Below, piece after piece: positions 42,329 to 51,012 of a stretch of DNA of 64,000 nt. Each line of letters begins with the position of its first letter. The stretch's first letter is position 1. The position numbers and the translations under genes were made by a program. Source of the DNA: Rhodococcus antarcticus (GTDB lineage: Bacteria; Actinomycetota; Actinomycetes; Mycobacteriales; Mycobacteriaceae); the NCBI RefSeq assembly GCF_026153295.1, contig NZ_CP110615.1, positions 2,604,001 to 2,668,000 on the forward strand, written 5' to 3'. The notes under the pieces were generated by a model, which saw only the letters and a list, made by a program, of their open reading frames with translations, was not told the DNA's origin and searched no databases.

Positions 42329-43801
42329 ATGGCCGACGACGAGAAGGACACCCCGCCCACCGGCACGAGCCGGGACACCGCCCCGGACCCGACGGACCAG
42401 CTGGTCACCACGCAGCACACCGTGCCGGTCGGCGGGCGGGAGCTCGCGTACACGGCGACCACGGGCCGGGTGGTCCTGCGCGAGGAGGTCACCGAGGACG
42501 GGCGGGCCAAGGGGCACGAGGCCAAGGCCGAGGTGTTCCTCACCTCCTACGTGCTCGACGACGCGGACCCGGCGACCCGACCGGTGGTGTTCGCGTTCAA
42601 CGGCGGACCCGGCTCGGCCAGCGTGTGGCTGCACCTGGGGCTGCTGGGCCCGCGGCGCGTCGTCTCCGGGGACGCCGGAGCGCTGCTCGGACCGCCGTAC
42701 GCGCTGGTCGACAACCCGGAGACGGTGCTGGCGCACGCGGACCTCGTGTTCATCGACCCGGTCTCCACGGGCTACTCCCGCGCGGTCGCCGGGGGCAGGG
42801 CGGGCGACTTCCACGGCTTCCGGCGCGACCTGGAGAGCGTCGGCGAGGTGATCCGGCTCTGGACCTCGCGGCACGGGCGCTGGGTGTCGCCGAAGTTCCT
42901 CGCCGGGGAGAGCTACGGCACCCTCCGCGCCGCGGGGCTGGCCGAGCACCTGCAGTCGCGGTACGGCATGTACCTCAACGGGATCGTCCTCATCTCGTCG
43001 GTGCTGGACATGGCGACCATCCGGTTCACCGAGGGAAACGACCTGCCGCACGCGCTGTTCCTGCCCACCTACGCCGCCATCGCCCACCACCACGGCAAGC
43101 ACCCGGGGCGGCCGCTGGAGGAGGTCCTCGTGGAGGCCGAGGAGCTCGCCGACCGCGACTACCCGTGGGCACTGGCCCGCGGCTCCCGGCTCACCCCGCA
43201 GGAGCGCGCCGACATGGTCACGCGCATCGCCGGCCTGACCGGGCTGAGCGAGGACTACGTCGACCGGGCGGACCTGCGCATCGAGCACATCCGCTTCTTC
43301 ACCGAGCTGCTGCGCACGCAGCGCCGCACGGTGGGGCGCCTGGACGGCCGCTTCAGCGGGTGGGAGGCCGACGCCGCCGGGGAGCACTTCACGGCCGACC
43401 CGTCGATGGACGCGATCATGGGGCCCTACACCGCCGCGCTGAACCACTACGTCCGCACCGAGCTCGGCTACGACAGCGACCTGCCCTACGAGATGCTGTC
43501 CGGCACCGTGAACAAGGAGTGGTCCTACTCGGAGTTCGAGGGGCGCGGTGTCAGCGTGGTGCACGCGCTGGCGGCCGCCATGCGGGCCAACCCGCACCTG
43601 CGGGTGCACGTGGCCTCCGGCTACCACGACGGCGCCACGCCCTACTCGGCCACGCAGCACACCCTGGCCCACCTGCCGATCCCCGCCGAGCTGCGGTCGA
43701 ACATCGAGGTCAAGCACTACGAGGCCGGGCACATGATGTACGTGCACGAGCCGTCCCGGGTGCAGCAGTCCGCGGACATCGCGGCCTTCCTCACCCGCTG
43801 A
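42329..43801 (+). CDS. S10 family serine carboxypeptidase-like protein
   Basis: A 490-residue alpha/beta hydrolase of peptidase family S10. The oxyanion-hole block FAFNGGPGSASVWLHLG and nucleophile S195 in GESYGTLRAAGLAEHL are clear. The catalytic Asp is expected in HVASGYHDGATP, and the His lies in YEAGHMMYVHEPS. No signal peptide is seen, so unlike fungal carboxypeptidase Y it seems cytoplasmic; substrates of bacterial members are unknown. TAGCCT lies 6 nt before the ATG. It is convergent with ppx, 13 bp apart. Confidence 0.9.
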   Translation: MADDEKDTPPTGTSRDTAPDPTDQLVTTQHTVPVGGRELAYTATTGRVVLREEVTEDGRAKGHEAKAEVFLTSYVLDDADPATRPVVFAFNGGPGSASVWLHLGLLGPRRVVSGDAGALLGPPYALVDNPETVLAHADLVFIDPVSTGYSRAVAGGRAGDFHGFRRDLESVGEVIRLWTSRHGRWVSPKFLAGESYGTLRAAGLAEHLQSRYGMYLNGIVLISSVLDMATIRFTEGNDLPHALFLPTYAAIAHHHGKHPGRPLEEVLVEAEELADRDYPWALARGSRLTPQERADMVTRIAGLTGLSEDYVDRADLRIEHIRFFTELLRTQRRTVGRLDGRFSGWEADAAGEHFTADPSMDAIMGPYTAALNHYVRTELGYDSDLPYEMLSGTVNKEWSYSEFEGRGVSVVHALAAAMRANPHLRVHVASGYHDGATPYSATQHTLAHLPIPAELRSNIEVKHYEAGHMMYVHEPSRVQQSADIAAFLTR

Positions 43802-43814
43802 GCCGGGCCGGGGG

Positions 43815-44744
43815 TCACCCCAGCGACAGCGCGATCCCGTCGAGGATGTCGTGCTCGCTGACCACGAGCTCGGTGAGCCCGGCGCGGGCGCGGACCTCGG
43901 CGGCCAGCACGTCGCAGACCAGGGCGCCGCCACCGATCACGTCCACCCGCCCGGGGTGCACCGGACCCAGCGCCGCCCGCTGCGCCCGGGTCATCGCCAC
44001 CAGGTCGGCGCACACCCCGTGCAGCCGGTCCAGTCCCACCCGGGACAGGTGGATCCGCTCGGAGTCGTACGCCTGGAGGCCGGCGGCCACGGCGGCGAGC
44101 GTGGTGAAGGTGCCCGCCACCCCGACCCACGTCCGGGCCCGCTCCACCGGCACGGCGGCGAAGGCGGCCGCCAGCACCTCGTTCGCCACGCCCCGGGCCT
44201 CGGCCACCTCCTGCGCCGACGGCGGGTCGCCGTGCAGGCAGCGCTCGGTCAGCCGCACGCACCCGACGTCCACCGAGCGCGCCGCGGCCACCCCACCCGC
44301 GTCCCCCAGCACGAGCTCGGTGGATCCCCCGCCCAGGTCGACGACCAGGAACGGGCCCTGCTCCGGGTCGAGCTCACCCACCGCGCCGGCGAAGCTCAGC
44401 CGCGCCTCCTCGTCACCGGTGACGACCTCGGCGTCCACCCCGAGCACCGAGCGCACCATCCCGAAGAAGTCCTCGCGGTTCTCGGCGTCCCGGGTGGCCG
44501 AGGTGGCCACCATCCGCACCCGGTCGGCACCCGCCCGCGCGATCACCGCCGCGTAGTCGACCAGGGCCACCCGGGTCCGCTCGACGGCGTCGGGGGCCAG
44601 CCGACCGGTGGCGTCCACGCCCTGCCCCAGCCGCACCACCCGCATCTCGCGGTGCACGTCACGGAGCCGACCGTCCACGTCCACGTCGGCGACGAGCAGG
44701 CGGATCGAGTTGGTGCCGCAGTCGACGGCGGCGACGCGTGCCAT
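43815..44744 (-). CDS. ppx: Exopolyphosphatase / guanosine pentaphosphate phosphohydrolase family protein
   Basis: Hydrolyses terminal phosphate from polyphosphate and/or pppGpp. The 309 residues belong to the ASKHA fold: VAAVDCGTNSIRLLVADV at the N-terminus (phosphate 1), VVTGDEEARLSFAGAV, and VVDLGGGSTELVLG (phosphate 2). It matches mycobacterial Ppx2 in length and in position after the DUF501 gene. The two M. tuberculosis paralogs differ in activity, and the mycobacterial Ppx2 is weak; this copy's activity cannot be read. The ATG has GGGAG 6 nt upstream. Confidence 0.9.
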   Translation of the reverse strand: MARVAAVDCGTNSIRLLVADVDVDGRLRDVHREMRVVRLGQGVDATGRLAPDAVERTRVALVDYAAVIARAGADRVRMVATSATRDAENREDFFGMVRSVLGVDAEVVTGDEEARLSFAGAVGELDPEQGPFLVVDLGGGSTELVLGDAGGVAAARSVDVGCVRLTERCLHGDPPSAQEVAEARGVANEVLAAAFAAVPVERARTWVGVAGTFTTLAAVAAGLQAYDSERIHLSRVGLDRLHGVCADLVAMTRAQRAALGPVHPGRVDVIGGGALVCDVLAAEVRARAGLTELVVSEHDILDGIALSLG

Positions 44745-44824
44745 GGTGCTCCCGGGGTCCGGCCGGGGGTGTCCCGGCGTCGCGACGACCGTAGCGCCGC
44801 GCCCGAGGACCGCTCGGTCCTGGA

Positions 44825-45343
44825 TCAGTCCTCGGGCGCGGCGTCCGCGCGCACGCACGGTCCCGACCGCCACCACGACCCGATCCTCGCCAGGGCCTCG
44901 TCCCCCAGCGGGTTCACCCCGGGCCCCTTGGCCAGCGAGTGCGCGAGGAGCACGTGCAGGCACTTCACCCGGTCCGGCATGCCGCCCGCCGTGACCCCGG
45001 TGCCGAGGGACTCGATGGCGTCGCGCTCGGCCAGGTAGCTCTCGTGCGCCGACCGGTAGCCCTCGGCGAGCTCGGGGTCGGTGCCCAGGCGCTCGGTCAT
45101 CTCCCGCATCACGCCGTCGGCCTCCTGGGTGCTGGCCGCCGCCGTCAGCCGCGGGCAGGTCAGGTAGTACAGCGTGGGGAAGGGCGTTCCGTCGGGCAGC
45201 CGCGGAGCGGTCTCGACGACCGTGGGGTTGCCGCAGGGACACCGGTGCGCCACCGAGCGAACGCCGCGCAGCGGTCGGCCGAGCTGGCGCGCCATGGCGT
45301 CGAGGTCGGCCTCGGCCACCGGCTCGGGGTTGTCCCCGCTCAC
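44825..45343 (-). CDS. DUF501 domain protein
   Basis: A 172-residue cytoplasmic protein of the DUF501 family, conserved between ftsB-like and ppx genes in actinobacteria (Rv1025). It shows four conserved cysteines in CPCGNPTVVETAP, TCPRLTAA and VKCLHVLLAHSLAKGPGVNPLGDEAL, which may bind metal. Function is unknown. The GTG start overlaps the stop of the ftsB-like gene by 4 nt (GTGA), and ppx follows after 80 nt, so an eno-ftsB-DUF501-ppx transcript is plausible. Confidence 0.88.
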   Translation of the reverse strand: MSGDNPEPVAEADLDAMARQLGRPLRGVRSVAHRCPCGNPTVVETAPRLPDGTPFPTLYYLTCPRLTAAASTQEADGVMREMTERLGTDPELAEGYRSAHESYLAERDAIESLGTGVTAGGMPDRVKCLHVLLAHSLAKGPGVNPLGDEALARIGSWWRSGPCVRADAAPED

Positions 45344-45873
45344 CCGCCGCCTCCCGAGACGCTGGCCCACAGCTCGGAGTACCACGGCGCCGTGGCGGTC
45401 GACGCCTGCTGCTGGGCGCCGGTCGACGGGTCGACGCCGTCGGGCAGCTGCACCCGGTACGGGGTCTCCCCCGGCCGCACGTACCCGAGCCGACCCCGCG
45501 CCTGGGCCTCCACGTAGGCCGGGTCGCCGAGCTGGTCCTTCTGACCCTGCAGCCGAGCCACCTCGCCGGTGAGCTGGGCCTGGGTGGCCGCCGTGCTGGC
45601 GAGCTCCTGGCGCTGGGACACGTACGTGCGCAGGGGCACGGCCAGCGCCAGCGCCAGCGCGCAGACGACGACGGCGAGCACGGCCGCCCGCCGGGTGCCC
45701 AGGCTCACCGAGAGCCGCAGCAGCCGCCGTCCCCGCCCGGCGGCCCGGTCCGGGCCACCAGCCGGCGTCCGGGTTCTCGAGGCCCGACCAGGGGGGCGGC
45801 TGGTGCCCTTCCCCCCGGCGGACCCCGCACCCCGGGTCGAGGCGCGCCCGGTGGGGCGCTGCGATCCCGCCAC
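45340..45873 (-). CDS. FtsB/DivIC-type septum formation initiator
   Basis: Bitopic membrane protein of the divisome that links FtsQ and FtsL and stimulates septal peptidoglycan synthesis. The 177 residues have a basic, disordered cytoplasmic tail (1-55), one membrane helix (about 62-80, AAVLAVVVCALALALAVPL), and an extracytoplasmic coiled coil (about 86-115, QRQELASTAATQAQLTGEVARLQGQK) followed by the family block DPAYVEAQARGRLGYVRPGE. It starts 1 nt after the eno stop and overlaps DUF501. Homologue position Rv1024. Confidence 0.9.
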   Translation of the reverse strand: MAGSQRPTGRASTRGAGSAGGKGTSRPPGRASRTRTPAGGPDRAAGRGRRLLRLSVSLGTRRAAVLAVVVCALALALAVPLRTYVSQRQELASTAATQAQLTGEVARLQGQKDQLGDPAYVEAQARGRLGYVRPGETPYRVQLPDGVDPSTGAQQQASTATAPWYSELWASVSGGGG

Positions 45874-45874
45874 G

Positions 45875-47260
<1,386 letters not shown>

Positions 47261-48109
47261 TCAGCTGACCCCCGCGCTCTGCCGCGCGTAGCGGTCGGCC
47301 CCGTCGAACACGTCCTGCAGGTACTGCGCCGAGTTGTTGTAGCTCAGGACCGCCCGTGACCAGCCGTCACCGGTCGCCAGGTCCTTGCCGTCGGCACAGA
47401 GGTAGCGGCCCGCGGCGAGCGCGGCGTCGTCGATGTCCTGCGGGTCGGCCGTCCCGTTGCCGTCACCGTCGGAGCCCCACCTCGCCCAGGTCGACGGGAT
47501 GAACTGGAACGGACCCACCGCACGGTCCCACCTGGTGTCGCCGTCCAGCACGCCCCCGTCGGTGTCCGCGATCGCGCGCACGTTCGGCCCGCCGTCGAGG
47601 GGGATCCCGATGATGGGAGGGGTGGACCGGCCGTCGGCGCCGAGCGAGCGACCCTGGTAGGTGCCGTGCCTGCTCTCGATGTTGGCCAGGCCCGCCAGCG
47701 TCGCCCAGGAGAGGTGGCACTGGGGCTGCACGGAGGCGACGGTGGCCTGCGCGGAGGCGTACGCCTCGAGCGCACGCTCGGGGATCCCGGTGATCTGGGC
47801 GACGCGAGCCGCCCACGCCGCGTAGGGGGAGCCCGGGGTGGCGTCGGCGACCGGCTGCGAGGGGACGGCGGCTCCCACCTGCTGGGGTGGCAGCCCCGAG
47901 GCGGCCGGGAGCACCGCGGTGAGCTGGTCGGCGGAGGTCACCGCGTCCAGCGCCACGCTGCCGTCCACCGCCACCGGGGGCAGCGCGGCGGCGACGGAGG
48001 TGTCGTCGGTCGTCGTCGTCGCCGCGCGCACCCCGACGACCCCTCCCGCCAGGGCGCCCACGGCGACGAGGGCGACGGCCGCACGCACCAGGTACTCACG
48101 GCCTCTCAC
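47261..48109 (-). CDS. Lytic transglycosylase (MltB-like) with N-terminal membrane segment
   Basis: Peptidoglycan-cleaving enzyme of 282 residues. N-terminal signal/anchor (about 8-29), proline/alanine-rich linker, then an SLT-type domain with catalytic E145 in LANIESRHG, GPFQFIPSTWARWG and a terminal SYNNSAQYLQDVF. The Asp-rich DGDGNGTADPQDIDDAALAAGRYLC block resembles a calcium-binding loop seen in this family. It is the second of two tandem paralogs, 43 nt downstream of the first, ending 99 nt before eno. One of them corresponds to mycobacterial LpqU. Confidence 0.88.
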   Translation of the reverse strand: MRGREYLVRAAVALVAVGALAGGVVGVRAATTTTDDTSVAAALPPVAVDGSVALDAVTSADQLTAVLPAASGLPPQQVGAAVPSQPVADATPGSPYAAWAARVAQITGIPERALEAYASAQATVASVQPQCHLSWATLAGLANIESRHGTYQGRSLGADGRSTPPIIGIPLDGGPNVRAIADTDGGVLDGDTRWDRAVGPFQFIPSTWARWGSDGDGNGTADPQDIDDAALAAGRYLCADGKDLATGDGWSRAVLSYNNSAQYLQDVFDGADRYARQSAGVS

Positions 48110-48152
48110 AGCGTGCTCAACGTCTCACCGGTCGCGGAGGTACGCATCCCGA

Positions 48153-48890
48153 TCACGCCGACCGCCCGGCGGCGTAGGACGCGGAACGCTCGAGGACCTC
48201 CCGCACGTAGGAGCTCGACCGGTTGTAGGTCAGCACCGCCCGGTTCCAGCCGCCGGCGGCGGTGAGGTCCCCACCGCTGGCGCAGAGGTAGCGGGCCGCC
48301 GCCAGCGCGGCGTCGTCGAGGTCGTCGGGGTCGGCCACCCCGTCGCCGTCCGCGTCGACCCCCCACTGCTCCCAGGTGCCGGGGATGAACTGCATCGGGC
48401 CCATCGCCCGGTCGAACGTGGTGTCGCCGTCCAGCGCCCCCCCGTCGGTGTCCCGGATCTCGGCGACCCCGGGACGGCCGTCCAGCGCGGCACCCCGGAT
48501 GGGCGGCTGCGCCCGGTTGTCCCGGTCGAGCCGGGAACCGCCGAACCTGCCGTGGCCGGTCTCCACGCTGCCGATCCCGGCCAGGGTGGTCCACCCGATC
48601 CCGCAGCCGGGGGCGGAGCGGGCCACCGACGCCGCGGCCCAGCCGTAGGCCTCCAGGGCCGAGGCGGGGACGTCGAGCACCGCGGCCCGGTCGCGGGCCC
48701 AGGCGGCGAGCTGGTCGGCCCCACGGCCGGGGGCGTCGAGGTCCAGCGCGGGGAGCGCGGCACCGGTGGCCGGGGGCGCGACGGCCGGCGGGACGGCGGG
48801 GACGACCGCGGGAAGGGCGCACGCCGACACCAGCGCAGCGAGCGCGGCGAGCACGAGGGGGCGAGCACGGTGCACCACCCCATGGTCCAC
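48153..48890 (-). CDS. Lytic transglycosylase lipoprotein (LpqU/MltB-like)
   Basis: A 245-residue secreted lipoprotein with lipobox LVSAC (lipid-modified C24), Pro/Ala-rich linker, and SLT domain with catalytic E110 in GSVETGHG, GPMQFIPGTWEQWG, and the same Asp-rich DADGDGVADPDDLDDAAL loop as its neighbour. Being a lipoprotein in the mazG/eno interval, it is the closer match to LpqU. The start is one of several GTG codons near 48890. Tandem with the paralog at 47261; both face eno. Confidence 0.9.
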   Translation of the reverse strand: MDHGVVHRARPLVLAALAALVSACALPAVVPAVPPAVAPPATGAALPALDLDAPGRGADQLAAWARDRAAVLDVPASALEAYGWAAASVARSAPGCGIGWTTLAGIGSVETGHGRFGGSRLDRDNRAQPPIRGAALDGRPGVAEIRDTDGGALDGDTTFDRAMGPMQFIPGTWEQWGVDADGDGVADPDDLDDAALAAARYLCASGGDLTAAGGWNRAVLTYNRSSSYVREVLERSASYAAGRSA

Positions 48891-48935
48891 GAGTCCGCCG
48901 CGGCTGGTCGGCGCCCCCGACGCGGTGTGGTTTTT

Positions 48936-48954
48936 CTAGGCAGGGCTTACCTCG
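48936..48954. promoter_or_regulatory. IdeR/DtxR-type iron box
   Basis: CTAGGCAGGGCTTACCTCG resembles the 19-bp iron-box consensus TTAGGTTAGGCTAACCTAA at about 12 of 19 positions, keeping the TAGG and ACCT arms. It lies 36 bp upstream of the decayed efeB-like gene, the kind of gene such a box normally controls. Confidence 0.55.
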
Positions 48955-48990
48955 TTCTGGCGAGCCTGCGCGGACAGTCGTGGAGGACCT

Positions 48991-49843
48991 GTGCTCACCA
49001 GCTGGCGCGACGAGCTCGTGGCCCTGCTGCAGGAGTGGACGCTCGCGGCCGAGCGGATGACGGCCGGGCAGGAGGCCGTCGACGGCGGGGCGACCGGCGG
49101 AGGCCGGTACTCCCCACCCGAGGACACCGGCGAGGCGCTCGACCCGACTGCGGCCTCGCTGACGCCGACCATCGGCGTCGGCCCGGGCAGTTCACCCCGC
49201 CGGGGTGGACCGGTTCAGGATCGCGGACCGGCGGCCCGCCGAGCCGCCGCTGTTCCCGCTCGACGACCTCGACCCCAACCGCAGCGGTGGCCACCTCTGC
49301 GTGCAGGCGTGCGCCGACGACCCCCGGGTGGCCGTGCACGCCATCCGCGACCTCGCCCGCATCGGCACCGGGGTGGTCAGCGTGCGGTGGTCCGAGCGCG
49401 GGTTCGGCCGCACCTCGTCGACCTCCACCGCGCAGGTGACGCCCCGCGCCATGGTCGGCGTCAAGGACGGGACGGCGAACCTCGAGGCCGAGGACCCCGC
49501 CGCACTGGACACCCACCTCTGGGTGCAGCCCGACGACGGCGCGGCCTGGATGGCGAATGGTCAGTACCTGGTTTCTCGGCGCATCCGGATGCACGTCGCG
49601 AGCTGGGACCGCACCCCGCTCGGCGAGCAGGAGCAGGTCATCGGCCGCACGAAGCCGGTCGGCGCCCTGCTGGGCCAGGTGGCCGGTGGACCCGGTGGAT
49701 CTTGGGCTCGTGAGGCTCGTGAGGCTCGTGAGGCTCGTGAGGCTCGTGAGGCTCGTGAGGCTCGTGAGGCTCGTGGGGCTCTGCCTGCCTGCCCGCCCGG
49801 CCTGTCCGACGGCGACTGGTGGGGCTCGACCCTGTTCACCTGA
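48991..49843 (+). pseudogene. Decayed DyP-type peroxidase (efeB-like)
   Basis: Remains of a DyP peroxidase/deferrochelatase of the EfeB type. Frame 1 from 48991 encodes the N-terminal block (WRDELVALLQEWTLAAERMTAG, PPEDTGEALDPTAASLT). At about 49190 the homology moves to the next frame (VDRFRIADRRPAEPP, GGHLCVQACADDPRVAVHAI, the DyP block VGVKDGTANLEAED, RRIRMHVASWDRTPLGEQEQVIGRTK). After GRTK about 100 residues, including the heme-ligand histidine region, are missing. A run of seven ARE triplets follows, and then what looks like the original tail (GDWWGSTLFT). The signal peptide and first strands are also absent. Hence truncation, frameshift and internal deletion. Confidence 0.8.
49706..49777 (+). 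repeat. 9-bp tandem repeat (GCTCGTGAG x7 plus one variant)
   Basis: Eight in-frame units, seven GCTCGTGAG and one GCTCGTGGG, encoding Ala-Arg-Glu repeats within the efeB-like remnant. It lies exactly where the C-terminal half of the peroxidase domain is missing. Confidence 0.9.
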
Positions 49844-49876
49844 GCCCTCCGCTCCTCGTTCGCGCTCCCTCCCCGG

Positions 49877-49894
49877 CGTTGTGCGCGCACAACG
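49877..49894. repeat. Palindrome copy 1 of the DUF559 locus
   Basis: Perfect 18-bp palindrome containing GTTGTGCGCGCACAAC, 34 bp after the efeB-like remnant and upstream of the DUF559 gene. With flanks (49876-49897) it is 21/22 identical to copy 3 downstream of that gene. Confidence 0.85.
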
Positions 49895-49912
49895 TCGTTC
49901 CCGTGCCGTTCT

Positions 49913-49940
49913 TGGCGCGTTGTGCGCGCACAACGCGCCA
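49913..49940. repeat. Palindrome copy 2 of the DUF559 locus, 28-bp perfect
   Basis: The same GTTGTGCGCGCACAAC core (49919-49934) extended by six more complementary bases on each side (TGGCGC / GCGCCA). It lies 78 bp before the ATG of the DUF559 gene, so it may serve as operator. Confidence 0.85.
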
Positions 49941-50017
49941 GTCGGCGCTTCCACAGCCTGTGGACAACTCCGGTTCGGCCGCCGTCGCCGCGCACGGGAC
50001 GCCGGAGACTCCCGACC

Positions 50018-50884
50018 ATGCCGCGCCGCGCCCCGTTGCCCGCCCTGCCCGAGCTGTTCGTCGGTTCGGCCGCCACCGCGGTAGGGGACCTCACCCCCGG
50101 CCAGCTGCGAGGCCCCCGACTGCGACGAGTGGTGCACGACGTCTACGCGCCGAGCTCGTTGACCATCACGCACGAGGTGCGGTGTCGGGCGGTCGCGATG
50201 GTCAGTGACTCCAGCACCGTCATCACCGGACGCTCGGCGGCGACCGTGCACGGCGTCGACCTCGCCCGTGCCGGCGATCCGGTCGAGCTGCTGAGCACCG
50301 ACAGGTCACGGCGGCTTCGACGCCCCGGGCTGCAGGTCCGCGCGACCATCCACCCCGTCGAGTCCGTGCCGTGGCGGGGTGTGCGCCTGGCGACTCCCCG
50401 GCAGGCGGCGCTCGACATCGCGAGGCGCGGCGACGTGCCGTGGTCGGTGGGCGAGGTCGACCGGATGGTGCGGGCCGGACTGCTGTCGCGCACCGTGCTC
50501 CAGTCGTACCTGCTCGGCCGCCACGACCACGGGATCGGCGCCGCCCGCGAGGTCGTCGAGCTGCTCGACCCGCGCAGCGAGTCCGTCCCCGAGTCCGTGG
50601 TCCGCGTGCTCCTCGCGCAGGAGGGGCTGAACCCGGTCCCCCAGCACGTGGTCCGCGACGTGCGAGGGGTCGTCGGAGCGGTGGACCTGGCGTTCCCCGA
50701 CCAGAAGGTGGTCGTCGAGTACGACGGGAAGTGGCACGGCTCACCCTTCCGTGTCGGCCGGGACCGCGAACGGCTGCAGCGCCTCGAGGCGGCCGGCTGG
50801 GTGGTGGTGTTCGTGACCGCCGAGGACCTCGGGCGCCCCGATCAGATCTGCGGACGGGTCCGTGCCGCGCTCGCCCGCCGCTGA
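50018..50884 (+). CDS. AbiEi-antitoxin-like / DUF559 (Vsr-fold) protein
   Basis: A 288-residue protein of a large actinobacterial family. The N-terminal two-thirds resemble the AbiEi type antitoxin/regulator (LRRVVHDVYAP, AVAMVSDSSTVITGRSAATVHGVDLA, RGVRLATPRQAALDIARRGD). The C-terminal DUF559 domain has the Vsr/PD-(D/E)XK-like nuclease core: DLAFPDQKVVVEYDGKWH (acidic residues at about 223-236), RDRERLQRLEAAGWVVVFVTAEDL. Role is unestablished; a site-specific nickase or a self-regulating DNA-binding protein are both possible. The ATG has GGAG 9 nt upstream. It stands alone, flanked on both sides by related palindromes, inside an otherwise conserved gene order. Confidence 0.82.
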   Translation: MPRRAPLPALPELFVGSAATAVGDLTPGQLRGPRLRRVVHDVYAPSSLTITHEVRCRAVAMVSDSSTVITGRSAATVHGVDLARAGDPVELLSTDRSRRLRRPGLQVRATIHPVESVPWRGVRLATPRQAALDIARRGDVPWSVGEVDRMVRAGLLSRTVLQSYLLGRHDHGIGAAREVVELLDPRSESVPESVVRVLLAQEGLNPVPQHVVRDVRGVVGAVDLAFPDQKVVVEYDGKWHGSPFRVGRDRERLQRLEAAGWVVVFVTAEDLGRPDQICGRVRAALARR

Positions 50885-50888
50885 AACC

Positions 50889-50949
50889 GCGTTGTGCGTG
50901 CACAACGTCGCAAGATCGCCCGCCGAACGACGTTGTGCACGCACAACGC
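50889..50949. repeat. Palindrome copies 3 and 4: 22-bp inverted repeat after the DUF559 gene
   Basis: GTTGTGC-GT-GCACAAC (50891-50906) and GTTGTGC-AC-GCACAAC (50932-50947) are exact reverse complements. With flanks they make a perfect 22-bp inverted repeat (50889-50910 / 50928-50949) around a 17-bp loop, 5 bp after the stop codon. It can act as terminator or as a second protein-binding site. Confidence 0.85.
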
Positions 50950-51000
50950 TGGGAGGGAAGGGGCTGGGAGGGAAGGGGCTGGGAGGGGCCGGGAGGGGGG
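50948..51000 (+). repeat. G-rich 15-bp tandem repeat
   Basis: GCTGGGAGGGAAGGG twice (50948-50962, 50963-50977) plus a degenerate third copy and a G-run. Successive GGG tracts separated by 1-2 nt could form a G-quadruplex. It follows the inverted repeat and precedes the mazG stop. Confidence 0.8.
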
Positions 51001-51012
51001 ACCGACGTGGCG

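Noticed and set aside
49706-49777. CRISPR-like array
   Set aside because: Units of 9 bp without spacers; a coding microsatellite, not repeat-spacer structure. The 24-bp and 30-bp repeats elsewhere also lack spacers.
50018-50884. Two-gene AbiE-type toxin-antitoxin system
   Set aside because: No AbiEii nucleotidyltransferase toxin gene is adjacent on either side; only the AbiEi-like region fused to DUF559 is present.
48891-51012. Transposon or prophage remnant
   Set aside because: No transposase, integrase or flanking target-site duplication can be seen. The island is defined only by interrupted gene order, palindromes and the broken gene.
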